40,856 bases of DNA from Rhizocola hellebori (lineage in GTDB: Bacteria > Actinomycetota > Actinomycetes > Mycobacteriales > Micromonosporaceae): NCBI RefSeq assembly GCF_016862955.1, contig NZ_BONY01000084.1, positions 1 to 40,856 of the forward strand, in the 5' to 3' direction. Made by a program: the position numbers and the translations under genes. The notes beneath the pieces were generated by a model. The model made no database searches. It saw nothing but the letters and a program-made list of their open reading frames with translations, and was not told where the DNA came from. Below are positions 1 through 8,170 of this stretch, piece by piece. Within the stretch, counting starts at the first letter, position 1. Each line of letters opens with the position of its first letter.

Positions 1-140
1 GGCCTGGCGGCCCGGCGGCCTGGCGGCCCGGCGGCCTGGCGGCCCGGCGGCCTGGCGGCCCGGCGGCCCGGCGGCCCGGCGGCCTGGCGGCCTGGCGGCC
101 TGGCGGCCTGGCGGCCCGGCGGCCTGGCGGCCCGGCGGTT
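1..140. repeat. 8-bp GC-rich tandem repeat (YGGCGGCC)n
   Basis: From base 5 to 140 the sequence is about 17 head-to-tail copies of YGGCGGCC, the first base alternating irregularly between T and C; the last copy ends in TT. The unit is not a multiple of three, so it would not keep one reading frame if expanded. It lies just downstream of the xseB stop codon and touches the window edge, so its real length is unknown. Confidence 0.95.
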
Positions 141-155
141 TGGGGCGGGGCGGTC

Positions 156-173
156 AGGGCTAGGGCTAGGGCT
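156..173. repeat. Three copies of AGGGCT
   Basis: AGGGCT occurs three times in a row, overlapping the xseB stop codon (TAG on the minus strand at 168-166). It is a short extension of the low-complexity tract to the left. No function is claimed. Confidence 0.8.
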
Positions 174-369
174 GGGCGGGGCGGGCGGCGTCGAGGCGGG
201 CTCGGGCGCCGTCGAGGCGGGACTGGCAGATGGCGGCAAGTTCTTCGCCGCGCTCCCAGAGCGCCAGGGCTTCTTCCAGGGTGCCGCCGCCGGATTCGAG
301 CTTGTTGACGACGTCGGCCAGCTCGGCGCGGGCTGCTTCGTAGGAGAGCTCATCGGATGCGGAGGTCAT
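166..369 (-). CDS. xseB: Exodeoxyribonuclease VII small subunit XseB
   Basis: This 67-residue protein has the usual length and helical make-up of XseB: '[20 protein letters not shown]' (residues 9-28) followed by '[14 protein letters not shown]'. Several XseB chains bind the coiled-coil tail of XseA to form exonuclease VII, a cytoplasmic enzyme that degrades single-stranded DNA into acid-soluble oligonucleotides. The ATG overlaps the xseA stop as ATGA, so the two subunits are translationally coupled in one operon. The TAG stop sits inside an AGGGCT repeat, and the C-terminus (RPAQP) is encoded by low-complexity DNA, so the end of the gene may vary between strains. Confidence 0.95.
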   Translation of the reverse strand: MTSASDELSYEAARAELADVVNKLESGGGTLEEALALWERGEELAAICQSRLDGARARLDAARPAQP

Positions 370-1565
370 GCCGTGACCTTAGCGGTCAGCTCCCCTTCGG
401 CCAGCCTTAGGCGCAGCGTCTCGCCTTTGCGGGCTTCGTCGGATTTGCGCAGGACGTGGCCGTCGGCCTTTTGCACGATCGCGTAGCCGCGGGAGAGGGT
501 CGCGGCGGGGGACAGGGCGCGCAGGCGGGCGAGGGTGTGCTGGAGCTCACTGTCGGCGCGAGAGAGCCGATGGTCGATGGATCGGCGGATGCGGTCGACG
601 GACTGGTCGAGATCGGTTTCGAGGCGATCGATGAGGGCCTGCGGTTTGGCCAGCGCTGGGCGGCTGCGGAACGAGTCGAGGCGTTGCTGCTCGCGGTCGA
701 TGCGGTGGCGGACGGCCTGGGTGACCCGCTGCCGGGCCTGGGCGATCAGGCGCATCTCCTCGGCCAGGTCGGGCACCACCCGCTTGGCGGCATCGGTCGG
801 GGTGGACGCGCGGACATCGGCGACCCAGTCAACGAGAGGGGTGTCCGGCTCATGGCCGATGGCGGAGATCACAGGGGTGCGGCAGGCGAAGACGGCGCGG
901 CAGAGCGCCTCGTCGCTGAAGGGCAACAGGTCCTCCACCGACCCGCCGCCGCGCGCCAGGATGATCACGTCGATGGTTTCGTCGGCGTCGAGAACCTGAA
1001 GGGCGCCAACGATTGACGGCACCGCAGTGGGACCCTGGACCGTGACGTTGAGGACCCGGAAGTCGACCGCGGGCCAGCGCCGCTGGGCATTGGTCAGCAC
1101 GTCGCGCTCGGCGGCGCTGGCCCGCGCCGTGATCAAGCCGATGCGGCGGGGAAGGAACGGCGGGCGGCGCTTGCGCCGCGGGTCGAAAAGGCCCTCCGCC
1201 TGAAGCAGCTTCTTGAGCTGTTCGAGACGGGCCAGCAGCTCGCCGAGGCCCACCTGGCGGATCTCGTCGGCGCGCAGCGAGAGCGTGCCGCGCTGAGCGA
1301 ACCACTCGGGCTTGGCGTGCACGACCACCCGGGCGCCCTCTTCGAGCAGGGGCGCGCCGGAGTCGAGCACGTCGCGGCTGACGGTCACGGTGAGGCTCAG
1401 ATCGGCCGAAGGATCACGCAGAGTGAGGAACACGGTGGCAGCGCCAGGACGCCGTGAGAGCTGCGCCACCTGGCCGTCGAGCCAGACCCAGCCCAGCTTG
1501 CCTATCCAGGCGCTGATCTTCTGGCTGACCACCCGAACGGGCCACGGCTGCTCAGGAGAACTCAT
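366..1565 (-). CDS. xseA: Exodeoxyribonuclease VII large subunit XseA
   Basis: The 399-residue product is the catalytic subunit of exonuclease VII. An N-terminal OB-fold (about residues 12-115, with '[17 protein letters not shown]') is followed by the nuclease core. Family motifs are '[15 protein letters not shown]', '[18 protein letters not shown]' and '[18 protein letters not shown]'. The remainder is a long charged coiled coil that carries XseB. The start ATG is supported by an AAGGAGG Shine-Dalgarno sequence (complement of 1573-1579) seven bases upstream. It heads the xseA-xseB operon and diverges from ispH. The same xseB-xseA/ispH arrangement is known in M. tuberculosis (Rv1107c-Rv1110). 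A 13-bp palindrome, TCACCTGCGGTGA, lies at 1590-1602 in the upstream region. Confidence 0.96.
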   Translation of the reverse strand: MSSPEQPWPVRVVSQKISAWIGKLGWVWLDGQVAQLSRRPGAATVFLTLRDPSADLSLTVTVSRDVLDSGAPLLEEGARVVVHAKPEWFAQRGTLSLRADEIRQVGLGELLARLEQLKKLLQAEGLFDPRRKRRPPFLPRRIGLITARASAAERDVLTNAQRRWPAVDFRVLNVTVQGPTAVPSIVGALQVLDADETIDVIILARGGGSVEDLLPFSDEALCRAVFACRTPVISAIGHEPDTPLVDWVADVRASTPTDAAKRVVPDLAEEMRLIAQARQRVTQAVRHRIDREQQRLDSFRSRPALAKPQALIDRLETDLDQSVDRIRRSIDHRLSRADSELQHTLARLRALSPAATLSRGYAIVQKADGHVLRKSDEARKGETLRLRLAEGELTAKVTA

Positions 1566-1572
1566 GCCATGG

Positions 1573-1579
1573 CCTCCTT
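1573..1579 (-). promoter_or_regulatory. Strong Shine-Dalgarno of xseA
   Basis: The complement reads AAGGAGG, ending seven bases before the ATG at 1565. It decides the start and contrasts with the many neighbours that seem to be leaderless. Confidence 0.85.
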
Positions 1580-1680
1580 GCGTCGGCCATCACCTGCGGT
1601 GAGCGCATGAGCCACTCCCAACCTAATGATGAGCTCGACAAGCTCGCTCAAGTGACCAAGGTCTGTCATGAGTCCGAGGA

Positions 1681-1686
1681 TAGAAT
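1681..1686 (+). promoter_or_regulatory. Predicted -10 (TAGAAT) of a leaderless ispH transcript
   Basis: TAGAAT fits the actinobacterial -10 pattern TANNNT and ends six bases before the GTG at 1693, which places transcription initiation at the start codon itself. No clear -35 or Shine-Dalgarno sequence is seen. Inference from sequence only. Confidence 0.5.
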
Positions 1687-1692
1687 CACCGT

Positions 1693-2673
1693 GTGACCGA
1701 AACTCCCCCTCGCAAGCGTGTTCTGCTCGCCAAGCCGCGTGGCTACTGTGCCGGCGTCGACCGGGCGGTGCAGACCGTCGAGGAAGCGCTCAAGCTCTAC
1801 GGCGCGCCGATCTATGTTCGCAAGCAGATCGTGCACAACAAGCACGTCGTCTCCACGCTGGAGGCCAAGGGTGCGATCTTCGTCGAGGAGAACGAGGAGG
1901 TCCCGGAGGGGTCGACCGTGGTCTTCTCCGCGCACGGGGTGGCGCCTGAGGTCCATGAGCAGGCGAAAGAGCGCAACCTGAAGGCGATCGATGCCACCTG
2001 CCCGCTGGTGACGAAGGTGCATCACGAGGCGCGCCGCTTCGCCGCCGAGGACTACGACATCCTGCTCATCGGTCACGAGGGACACGAAGAGGTCATCGGC
2101 ACGAGCGGGGAGGCGCCGGCTCACATCCAGCTGGTCGACGGGCCCGACGGTGTCGACAAGGTGACAGTGCGCGACCCGGAGAAGGTGGTCTGGCTTTCGC
2201 AGACCACACTCAGCGTCGACGAGACGCTGGAAACCGTGGCGCAGCTGAAGAAGAAGCTGCCCATGCTGCAGTCCCCGCCCAGCGACGACATCTGCTACGC
2301 CACGCAGAACAGGCAGCAGGTGATGAAGCAGATCGCCCTCGATTGCGATGTCGTGCTGGTGGTCGGTTCGAAGAACTCGTCGAATTCGGTACGCATGGTG
2401 GAGGTCGCGGTACAGGCCGGGGCGGCGCAGGGCCACCTGATCGACTTTGCGCACGAGATCGAAGACTCCTGGCTTGAGGGCGCGACCACGGTCGGGCTGT
2501 CCTCGGGCGCGAGTGTGCCGGAGGAGCTGGTCGAGCAGGTGCTGGCGCATTTGGCCGAGCGAGGTTTCGCCGATGTCGAAGAGGTGGTCACCGTTGACGA
2601 GCGACTCGTCTTCTCGCTGCCTCAAGAACTCAAGCGCGACATGAAGGTCGCCGCCGCGGCACGTGCCGTCTAA
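1693..2673 (+). CDS. ispH: 4-hydroxy-3-methylbut-2-enyl diphosphate reductase IspH (LytB)
   Basis: This enzyme of 326 residues carries out the last step of the MEP isoprenoid pathway, reducing HMBPP to IPP and DMAPP with a [4Fe-4S] cluster in the cytoplasm. The three cluster cysteines are visible: C19 ('GYCAGVDRA'), C103 ('[10 protein letters not shown]') and C201 ('[11 protein letters not shown]'). Substrate-binding His48, His81 and His131 and the catalytic Glu133 ('GHEGHEEV') are also present, so it should be active. The GTG start agrees with a TANNNT -10 six bases upstream, as for a leaderless message. It is divergent from xseA, and its TAA stop forms part of the predicted -10 of the next gene. 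Confidence 0.97.
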   Translation: MTETPPRKRVLLAKPRGYCAGVDRAVQTVEEALKLYGAPIYVRKQIVHNKHVVSTLEAKGAIFVEENEEVPEGSTVVFSAHGVAPEVHEQAKERNLKAIDATCPLVTKVHHEARRFAAEDYDILLIGHEGHEEVIGTSGEAPAHIQLVDGPDGVDKVTVRDPEKVVWLSQTTLSVDETLETVAQLKKKLPMLQSPPSDDICYATQNRQQVMKQIALDCDVVLVVGSKNSSNSVRMVEVAVQAGAAQGHLIDFAHEIEDSWLEGATTVGLSSGASVPEELVEQVLAHLAERGFADVEEVVTVDERLVFSLPQELKRDMKVAAAARAV

Positions 2674-2676
2674 AGT
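2671..2676 (+). promoter_or_regulatory. Predicted -10 (TAAAGT) overlapping the ispH stop codon
   Basis: TAAAGT begins with the TAA stop of ispH and ends exactly six bases before the ATG at 2683. This is the spacing expected for a leaderless transcript of the downstream membrane-protein gene. Confidence 0.45.
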
Positions 2677-2682
2677 AGAGCC

Positions 2683-3117
2683 ATGGGTGGCTCACTCCTC
2701 GGTGTGATTGTCGGAGCGCTCCTGCTCGGCGTCTGGTTTGCCACGGCTCGAGCGCACAGACAGATCCGCTCGGAGGCGGCGGCCAAAAGCGGTGCGGCGT
2801 TTACCGTTTACGCCGCCATTCGCAGGCTGGACGCGGGCCGGTGGGCGGGGCGCTGGCGGCACGGGTTCCTCACCGTCAATGGCAGCGCGATGGAGTGGCG
2901 GCCCAGACGGCCGCGGCCCGGCCCGCGCGTCGCGCTATCAGATGTCCTTTTCGGACGGCCTCGCCCGGTCGCGGGCATAGAGTACTGGTGGGTCAACCCG
3001 GCCATGAAGATTTTTACGATCCATTCCTTTCATGACCCTTCCGCCAGGTACGATCTCGCGCTGCTGCCCGAGTCGGTGGAGCTGGTCGTGGACGGGGGCA
3101 AGAGCTCGGGCGCCTGA
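2683..3117 (+). CDS. Small membrane-anchored protein, DUF2550-like
   Basis: This is a 144-residue protein with one N-terminal hydrophobic helix (residues 4-22, 'SLLGVIVGALLLGVWFATA') followed by a basic cytoplasmic domain containing 'GRWRHGFLTVNG' and 'IEYWWVNPAMKIFTIHSF'. The arrangement (one membrane helix, a 'WRHG' motif, then a beta-rich domain of about 100 residues) resembles actinobacterial DUF2550 proteins such as M. tuberculosis Rv1312; I infer that relationship and cannot test it. Function is unknown. It starts 9 bases after ispH. Its last 88 bases overlap the 3' end of rmuC on the other strand, so the two C-termini share DNA. Confidence 0.7.
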   Translation: MGGSLLGVIVGALLLGVWFATARAHRQIRSEAAAKSGAAFTVYAAIRRLDAGRWAGRWRHGFLTVNGSAMEWRPRRPRPGPRVALSDVLFGRPRPVAGIEYWWVNPAMKIFTIHSFHDPSARYDLALLPESVELVVDGGKSSGA

Positions 3118-4148
3118 GCCTGGCGGGGCGCCATCTCGATCTGCTGCAGCTCGGGCGGGAAGTCCCCGGAGATGCCCAGCTCGTTGAGGCGGCGCGCGGT
3201 GACGAGCACCCGCTGTTCAAGCGAGCCAACGGCTTGGTTGTAGGCGATGACCGAGGCGTTCAAGGAGTTGCCCAGTTTCGCGAGATGGCCGCCGACGGTA
3301 CCCAGACGGCTATAAAGCTGTTTGGCAAGTTCATGAATCTGGACCGCGTTGCGGGAGAGGGCTTCCTGCCGCCACGTGTAGGCGACAGTGCGCAGCAGAG
3401 CGACCAAAGTGGACGGTGTGGCCAGCACAACGTTGCGGGTGAAGGCGTGCTCCAGCAAGGCGGGATCGTGTTGCAGCGCCACATCGAGAAACGGCTCGGC
3501 CGGCACAAAAAGCACCACGAACTCGGGGGACTGGGCGAAGGCGTCCCAATATTGACGCGAGCTGAGGATGTCGATGTGTGAGCGCAAAGCCTTGGCGTGC
3601 AAGGTGAACTGCTCGTTGAGGTAGGCATCGAGCGGCACCTTCGCGTCAACCACCACGCTTCGGTTGCCGTGCAGGCGAACCACCATGTCGGGCCGGACCA
3701 CGGCGAGGTCAACGGTCGCGGTGACCTGCTCGTCGAAGTCGCAATGTTCCAGCATTCCGGCGGCTTCCACGATGCGGCGCAGCTGGTGCTCGCCCCACCG
3801 GCCACGCACATGCGAGGTGCGCAGCGCGCCGACCAGCTGGCCGGTCTGCTCGTTGGCCACCCGCAGCTGGCTTCGCAGCTCCGCGTAGGCGTCGACCCGG
3901 TCGTGTTCAAGCTGGCGAAGGGTCTCGTTGAGGGGGGAGATGACGCGGGCGACCGCCTCCTGCGACTGTGCTGTGGCCTCATAGGACAGCGACCGCATCG
4001 CCTGCTCCAGGCGCACTTCTCCGGCCGCGGCCGCGTCGATGGTGGCCTGCAGACGAGCCAGCTCGGGTGCTGAGCGGGCCCGGGCGGCGAGCCACCCGAG
4101 CCCAGCTCCGGCGATGAGGCAGATGACGACTATCGCGAGGGTGTCCAC
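3030..4148 (-). CDS. rmuC: DNA recombination protein RmuC
   Basis: This 372-residue RmuC-family protein has an N-terminal membrane helix ('TLAIVVICLIAGAGLGWLAA'), then a coiled-coil-prone stretch to about residue 105. The RmuC core follows: 'GRWGEHQLRRIVEAAGM', 'RPDMVVRLHGNRSVVVDAK' with the PD-(D/E)xK-like Asp and Asp-x-Lys, and 'EFVVLFVPAEPFLDVAL'. RmuC proteins limit recombination at inverted repeats; a nuclease role is inferred from the fold. The Ser/Thr/Pro-rich tail is encoded in DNA that overlaps the convergent gene. GTG start three bases after the S10 peptidase gene indicates co-transcription. No Shine-Dalgarno is obvious, so the exact start is less sure than the gene. Confidence 0.92.
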   Translation of the reverse strand: MDTLAIVVICLIAGAGLGWLAARARSAPELARLQATIDAAAAGEVRLEQAMRSLSYEATAQSQEAVARVISPLNETLRQLEHDRVDAYAELRSQLRVANEQTGQLVGALRTSHVRGRWGEHQLRRIVEAAGMLEHCDFDEQVTATVDLAVVRPDMVVRLHGNRSVVVDAKVPLDAYLNEQFTLHAKALRSHIDILSSRQYWDAFAQSPEFVVLFVPAEPFLDVALQHDPALLEHAFTRNVVLATPSTLVALLRTVAYTWRQEALSRNAVQIHELAKQLYSRLGTVGGHLAKLGNSLNASVIAYNQAVGSLEQRVLVTARRLNELGISGDFPPELQQIEMAPRQAQAPELLPPSTTSSTDSGSSARSYLAEGS

Positions 4149-4151
4149 ACC

Positions 4152-5609
4152 CTAAGACTGCACGAAGGTCGCAATATCCTCCGACTGCGCCACGCGCGAT
4201 GGCTCGTGCACGTACATCATGTGCCCGGCTTCGTAGTATTTGAACTCGATGTTCGCCCGCAGCTCCGCCGGAATTTCAAGGTGGGCGAAGGTGTGTTCGC
4301 TGGCGTAGTAAGGCGTCGCGCCGTCGTGATAGCCGCACGCGACCTGTACCCGCAGGTGGGGGTTGGCGCGCATGGCCTGGGCGAGCTTATCGGCGACATT
4401 GACGTGCTGACCTTCGAACTCCTTGTAGGACCAGGGATTCACCTGCCGCCACGCCAGCACCTCATAGGGGAGGTCCTGCTCGACCTTGAGTTCTTCGCGC
4501 AGATATTGATTGATGCCCGCACCGTAGGGGCCCATGATGGCGTCGAGCGACGGGTCTGAGCTCCACCGGTCGCCGGCGTAATCGGAGTCCCAGCCGAGGA
4601 ACCGCCCGTCCAGGCGGCCTACCGTGCGTTTGCGCGACCGCAGCAGCTCGGTGTAGAACCGCACGTGTTCGGGTCGCAGGTCGACGCGGTCGAGGTAATC
4701 CTCGGACAGGCCGCTGATCCGCGCCAGCCGGCTCAGAACGCCGGCTCGCTCGTCGGCGGACAGCCGTGATCCGCGATCGAGCGCCCATGGGTAGTCGCGG
4801 CTGGCGAACTCCTCCGCCTCGGCGAGCACCTCGCGCAATGGCCTTTCGCCGTGCAGGCCGTGGTAGTGGGCGATGGCCGCGTAGGTGGGCAGGAAGAGCG
4901 GGTAGGCCAGATCGAGATGGGGGTGGAACTCGAGCGTACCCATATTGAGAACGCTGGATACCAGGATGATTCCGTTGGGGTAGAGCGCATGCCGGTCCTG
5001 GAGGTGCTGGGCCAGGGCGGCGGCGCGCAACGTGCCATAGGACTCGCCGCACAGGAACTTCGGGGACATCCAGCGGCCGTTGCGTGAGGTCCACAGCCGG
5101 ATCAGCTCGCCCACGCTTTCCACATCGGCGGAAAAGCCGTGGTAGTCCTTGGCTTTCTCGCCCTTGACCGCCCGCGAGTAGCCGGTGGAGACGGGATCGA
5201 TGAACACCAGGTCGGCATGGCGCAGCACGGTCTGCTCGTTGTCGGCCAGGCCGTAGGGCGGCGGCAGCAGCGACCCGGCATCGCCCATCACGATGCGCCG
5301 CGGCCCAAGCACACCCAGGTGCAGCCACACGCTGGCCGAGCCCGGCCCGCCGTTGAAGGCGAATATCACCGGCCGGGTAGCCGGATCGGCCCCTTCCAGC
5401 ACGTAGGAGACGACGAACATCTCCGCCTTGGCCTTGTGGCCGTCAACCTTTTCGTCGGTCTGCGTCTCATAGCGCAGCACCATCCGGCCCGCGGTGGCCG
5501 TGTATCGCAGCCCGGCCACCTCGTGTGTGGTGGTGACCAACTGGTCGGTGGGCTCCGGCGAGGCTGCGTCGCCGTTCTTCTTGTCCTCGGGCTTCTGCTC
5601 ATCTGCCAT
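4152..5609 (-). CDS. Serine carboxypeptidase-like peptidase, family S10
   Basis: The 485-residue alpha/beta hydrolase carries the S10 signature: oxyanion region 'FNGGPGSAS' (85-93), nucleophile Ser190 in 'CGESYG', Asp429 in 'GYHDGATP' and His463 in 'EAGHMMYVHEP'. The triad is complete, so it should act as an exopeptidase removing C-terminal residues. Unlike secreted eukaryotic S10 enzymes it has no signal peptide; the first 25 residues are charged and probably disordered, so a cytoplasmic location is inferred. A TAGGGT element eight bases upstream of the ATG (complement of 5618-5623) suggests a leaderless start. It is followed at once by rmuC. Substrate unknown. Confidence 0.93.
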   Translation of the reverse strand: MADEQKPEDKKNGDAASPEPTDQLVTTTHEVAGLRYTATAGRMVLRYETQTDEKVDGHKAKAEMFVVSYVLEGADPATRPVIFAFNGGPGSASVWLHLGVLGPRRIVMGDAGSLLPPPYGLADNEQTVLRHADLVFIDPVSTGYSRAVKGEKAKDYHGFSADVESVGELIRLWTSRNGRWMSPKFLCGESYGTLRAAALAQHLQDRHALYPNGIILVSSVLNMGTLEFHPHLDLAYPLFLPTYAAIAHYHGLHGERPLREVLAEAEEFASRDYPWALDRGSRLSADERAGVLSRLARISGLSEDYLDRVDLRPEHVRFYTELLRSRKRTVGRLDGRFLGWDSDYAGDRWSSDPSLDAIMGPYGAGINQYLREELKVEQDLPYEVLAWRQVNPWSYKEFEGQHVNVADKLAQAMRANPHLRVQVACGYHDGATPYYASEHTFAHLEIPAELRANIEFKYYEAGHMMYVHEPSRVAQSEDIATFVQS

Positions 5610-5636
5610 GGGAGCAGACCCTACCGACTGGTTAGG

Positions 5637-6065
5637 TCAGTTCGGGAGGTGGCGCAGGAGCGACAGGCTGTTGGACGGCTCGAGGCGGTAGCCGAAGCCG
5701 TGCACAGTGGAGATCGCGTCTCCGTGCACGCCGAGCTTCACCCTGACCCGCCGGACGTGGACGTCGACTGTGCGCTCCCCGCTGAACTCGTGGCCCCAGA
5801 CCTCTCGCAGCAGCTGCAGGCGGGTGAAGGCTGCGCCCGGGTGCGAGGTCAGGAACAGCAGCAGATCGTATTCGCGGCGGGTGAAACGCACGGGACGCCC
5901 GCCCAGCAGCACCCGGCGACTGGCGGTGTCGATGACGACCGGGGTGGTGACGGGAGTCCCGTGCGCAGACCCGTGCTCCACTTCGGAGATGGCCTGCACC
6001 AGCCGGTCTGCCGACACCTGGGCGTCGGGACCGGAGAGCGTGACGGTGAGGGTTACGGTTGGCAC
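5637..6065 (-). CDS. Stand-alone winged-helix DNA-binding protein (OmpR/PhoB C-terminal type)
   Basis: In this 142-residue protein residues about 45-132 form an OmpR/PhoB-type winged helix: 'LLGGRPVRFTRREYDLLLFL', 'LLREVWGHEF', recognition helix 'RTVDVHVRRVRVKLG' and the wing 'ISTVHGFGYRLEP'. There is no receiver domain; the first 45 residues are a short unassigned segment ('LVQAISEVEHG'), so control by phosphorylation is unlikely and the input is unknown. The GTG start lies six bases after a TAGTCT element (complement of 6072-6077), which fits a leaderless message. It may bind its own promoter or those of the adjacent S10/rmuC or ogt genes. Targets cannot be named. Confidence 0.88.
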   Translation of the reverse strand: MPTVTLTVTLSGPDAQVSADRLVQAISEVEHGSAHGTPVTTPVVIDTASRRVLLGGRPVRFTRREYDLLLFLTSHPGAAFTRLQLLREVWGHEFSGERTVDVHVRRVRVKLGVHGDAISTVHGFGYRLEPSNSLSLLRHLPN

Positions 6066-6071
6066 CGCCCC

Positions 6072-6077
6072 AGACTA
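6072..6077 (-). promoter_or_regulatory. Predicted -10 (TAGTCT) of a leaderless winged-helix gene
   Basis: On the minus strand TAGTCT is followed by exactly six bases and then GTG (6065-6063). Spacing matches the leaderless pattern seen at other genes here. Confidence 0.45.
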
Positions 6078-6150
6078 TCTCCATAATCTCTATGGGTCTA
6101 GTAGGAATTTGGACGGTAACTCTGGCGCGTGCAAAGCAACGCGCGGCAGA

Positions 6151-6591
6151 TCACCGCCGGCGATCTGCCTCGTGGTCCAGGAGCCAGCGCTTCACGTCCA
6201 GGCCCCACCTGTACCCGCCGAGTGAGCCGTCGGCGCGCAGCACGCGATGGCAGGGCACCAGAAGCGCGATCTGGTTGCGGGCGCAGCCCTGGGCGGCGGC
6301 CCGGACAGCTTCCGGCTTGCCGGTGAGCGCGGCGAAATCGGTGTAGGTGATGGGGGTGCCGAGCGTGCGCAGCACCTCCCAGCAATGCTCCAGATAGGCC
6401 GTTCCGGTCTGCGCGACCGGCACCTGGTTCAGCGCCCCGATATCCCCGTCGAGGTAGGCCTTCACGGAGTCGATCGCGATCTGGGGTACCTCACCGGCCG
6501 GTAGATCGTCGTTGCCGAACCGGGCGGCGGTGACCGCGACTCCGTTGCCGGTCATGGTGAACGGGCCCGCGGGTGTGGAAATAGTGATCAT
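6151..6591 (-). CDS. ogt: Methylated-DNA--[protein]-cysteine S-methyltransferase
   Basis: This 146-residue O6-alkylguanine-DNA alkyltransferase transfers alkyl groups from O6-alkylguanine to its own active cysteine, a one-turnover repair. Active-site Cys114 lies in 'VPCHRVLRADG', preceded by 'GTPITYTDFAALTGKP' and followed by 'GGYRWGLDVKRWLL', all typical of Ogt/MGMT. The ATG overlaps the alkA stop as ATGA, so it is coupled to alkA, the same pairing as M. tuberculosis Rv1317c-Rv1316c. An in-frame extension upstream to 6780 would run through alkA coding sequence and is rejected. Standard GC-rich codon use. Confidence 0.96.
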   Translation of the reverse strand: MITISTPAGPFTMTGNGVAVTAARFGNDDLPAGEVPQIAIDSVKAYLDGDIGALNQVPVAQTGTAYLEHCWEVLRTLGTPITYTDFAALTGKPEAVRAAAQGCARNQIALLVPCHRVLRADGSLGGYRWGLDVKRWLLDHEADRRR

Positions 6592-7949
6592 GATGCGGCT
6601 CTCCAAAGTCGGATCTGGGCATACGAACGCCAGGGCCGCCAGCTTTCGGCGTGCCGGGCGAGGTCTTTCGGGTTGGTCGGCAGACCGAGCGCGGCCGCGC
6701 CGTGCAGCGAGCCGAGATCGGTGGGGAGGAACACGTCGGGGTGGCCCAGCGCCCGCAGCGCGATGTAGTCGGCCGTCCACTCGCCTATGCCCGGCAGCTC
6801 AAGCAGAGCCAGTCTGGTGGTCTCGCGGTCGCTGCCGGTGTCGAGGGTGAGCTCGCCGTTGTCCATCACCCGGGCCAAGGTGCGCAGGGCCTCCCTGCGC
6901 CGGGTCGGCATCGAGAACGCCTCGTCGGGCAACTCCAGCAGCTCCTGCGGAGTGGGGAAGAGATCGCCGCGACACAGTCGCGATAGGACCGTCCGGGCGC
7001 CGGAGACGCTGATCTGCTGGCCCACGATCGCTCGGACGGCGACTTCGAAGCCGTCGACGGCGCGTGGCAGCCGCACCCCCAGCGGTTGTCCGGGGAAGTC
7101 GGCGATCAGCGCCGCGTCGATCGCGGCCGGGTCGGCGTCAAGGTCGAGCAATCGGCGGCAGCGCGCCACGGCCGGGGTCAGATCCCTTACGTCCGAGAGG
7201 TTCAGCTCGGCGGCCACGTGCCCGTCGGCCGGGCTCAGCGTCACCGTGGCCGGGCCGTGCGGCAGGCGGAGGCTGCGGCGGTAGCGGCCCGGCTCGTAGG
7301 TTTCGATGCCGGGGACGGTGCGGGCGCCGAGAAAGCCGAAAAGGCCGGCCGAGTCAAAGGGCGGACGGTAGCTGAGCCTGAGCGAGATCGTGCCGTCCAC
7401 ATGCGCGGGGGCACGCCGCAGCGACGACGGCACGACGCCGTAGACCTCGCGGAACGTGTCGTTGAACTGGCGCACGCTGCCGAAGCCTGACGCGAAAGCG
7501 ATCTCGGCCAGGCTCAGCCCGGTCTTGGCGATCAAGGTCTTCGCCGTCTGCGCCCGCTGGGTGCGGGCCAGCGCCAGCGGTCCGGCGCCCAGCTCGTCGG
7601 TGAGCAGCCGGTTGAGGTGACGCTCGGTGTAACCGAGGCGGGCCGCCAGCGCGGGCACGCCGCCGCGGTCCACCACACCGTCGTTGATGAGCCGGACCGC
7701 CCGCGCCGTCAGGTCGGCCCGCACATCCCACTGCGGCGAGCCTGGCACGGCGTCCGGAGCGCAGCGACGGCATGCCCGGAAGCCCGCCTTCGAGGCGGCG
7801 GCGACGCTGGGAAAGAAGCGCACGTTTTCGCGCTTCGGCGTGCGGGCCGGACAGGATGGGCGGCAATAAATTCCTGTCGAGGTCACGCCCACCCAGAACC
7901 GTCCGTCGAAGCGGCGATCCTTGCTGGCTATGGCTGGGTAAAGGTCCAC
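6588..7949 (-). CDS. alkA: Ada-type regulator fused to 3-methyladenine DNA glycosylase II (AlkA)
   Basis: This fusion protein is 453 residues from the GTG at 7949. An Ada zinc domain has Cys29, Cys33, Cys60 and Cys63 ('GIYCRPSC'...'ACRRC'); Cys29 matches the methyl-phosphotriester acceptor of E. coli Ada. Next come an AraC-type helix-turn-helix (about 75-170), an AlkA N-terminal domain and an HhH-GPD glycosylase with 'LPGIGEWTADYIALRA' and the likely catalytic Asp411 in 'FLPTDLGS'. It should sense alkylation damage, activate transcription and excise alkylated bases. The frame stays open to 8066, but homologues begin near 'LYPAIASKDRRFDGRF', so I prefer the internal GTG. Coupled to ogt. Confidence 0.93.
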   Translation of the reverse strand: MDLYPAIASKDRRFDGRFWVGVTSTGIYCRPSCPARTPKRENVRFFPSVAAASKAGFRACRRCAPDAVPGSPQWDVRADLTARAVRLINDGVVDRGGVPALAARLGYTERHLNRLLTDELGAGPLALARTQRAQTAKTLIAKTGLSLAEIAFASGFGSVRQFNDTFREVYGVVPSSLRRAPAHVDGTISLRLSYRPPFDSAGLFGFLGARTVPGIETYEPGRYRRSLRLPHGPATVTLSPADGHVAAELNLSDVRDLTPAVARCRRLLDLDADPAAIDAALIADFPGQPLGVRLPRAVDGFEVAVRAIVGQQISVSGARTVLSRLCRGDLFPTPQELLELPDEAFSMPTRRREALRTLARVMDNGELTLDTGSDRETTRLALLELPGIGEWTADYIALRALGHPDVFLPTDLGSLHGAAALGLPTNPKDLARHAESWRPWRSYAQIRLWRAAS

Positions 7950-8113
7950 GCGGCTAAGTCTGCCCCGGCCGTGGGACAGACTGCTGGCGGTTTTCGGACG
8001 CGAGCTTGGGTGGGGAGAAATTGTGCGCCGCGCGGCCCCTGCCAACTGGGACCGCGCGGCTGTCACCCCTCTACCGCAGCCTGTTCTTCACAGGCGCTGG
8101 AAGAAGCTCTTTG

Positions 8114-8130
8114 CGGAACGAAGCGTTCCG
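8114..8130. promoter_or_regulatory. Palindromic operator 1 upstream of tetR
   Basis: CGGAACG-AAG-CGTTCCG is a perfect inverted repeat with 7-base arms and a 3-base centre. Its core GGAACr-n3-yGTTCC recurs 36 bases downstream (centre to centre). It is the likely upstream site for the adjacent TetR-family dimer. Confidence 0.75.
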
Positions 8131-8150
8131 TTCTTCGACTCTATCAGAAC

Positions 8151-8165
8151 GGAACATTATGTTCC
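8151..8165. promoter_or_regulatory. Palindromic operator 2 in the tetR promoter spacer
   Basis: GGAACA-TTA-TGTTCC is a perfect 15-bp inverted repeat sharing the GGAACr-n3-yGTTCC core with operator 1. It lies just upstream of the predicted -10 (TAGCGT, 8171-8176), where a bound repressor would block RNA polymerase. Autoregulation is inferred. Confidence 0.8.
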
Positions 8166-8170
8166 AGTGG

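Noticed and set aside
156-173. Telomere-like repeat from the AGGGCT triplet run
   Set aside because: Only three copies, inside a gene-dense chromosomal context; actinobacterial linear ends use palindromes, not such repeats.
4149-4154. TAGGGT directly before rmuC as a leaderless -10
   Set aside because: It touches the GTG with no spacing, so initiation would fall inside the coding sequence; co-transcription with the S10 gene is simpler.
8114-8165. LexA/SOS boxes in the tetR promoter
   Set aside because: The actinobacterial SOS box is GAAC-N4-GTTC; both palindromes here have five bases between GAAC and GTTC, so they fit a separate TetR-type operator better.
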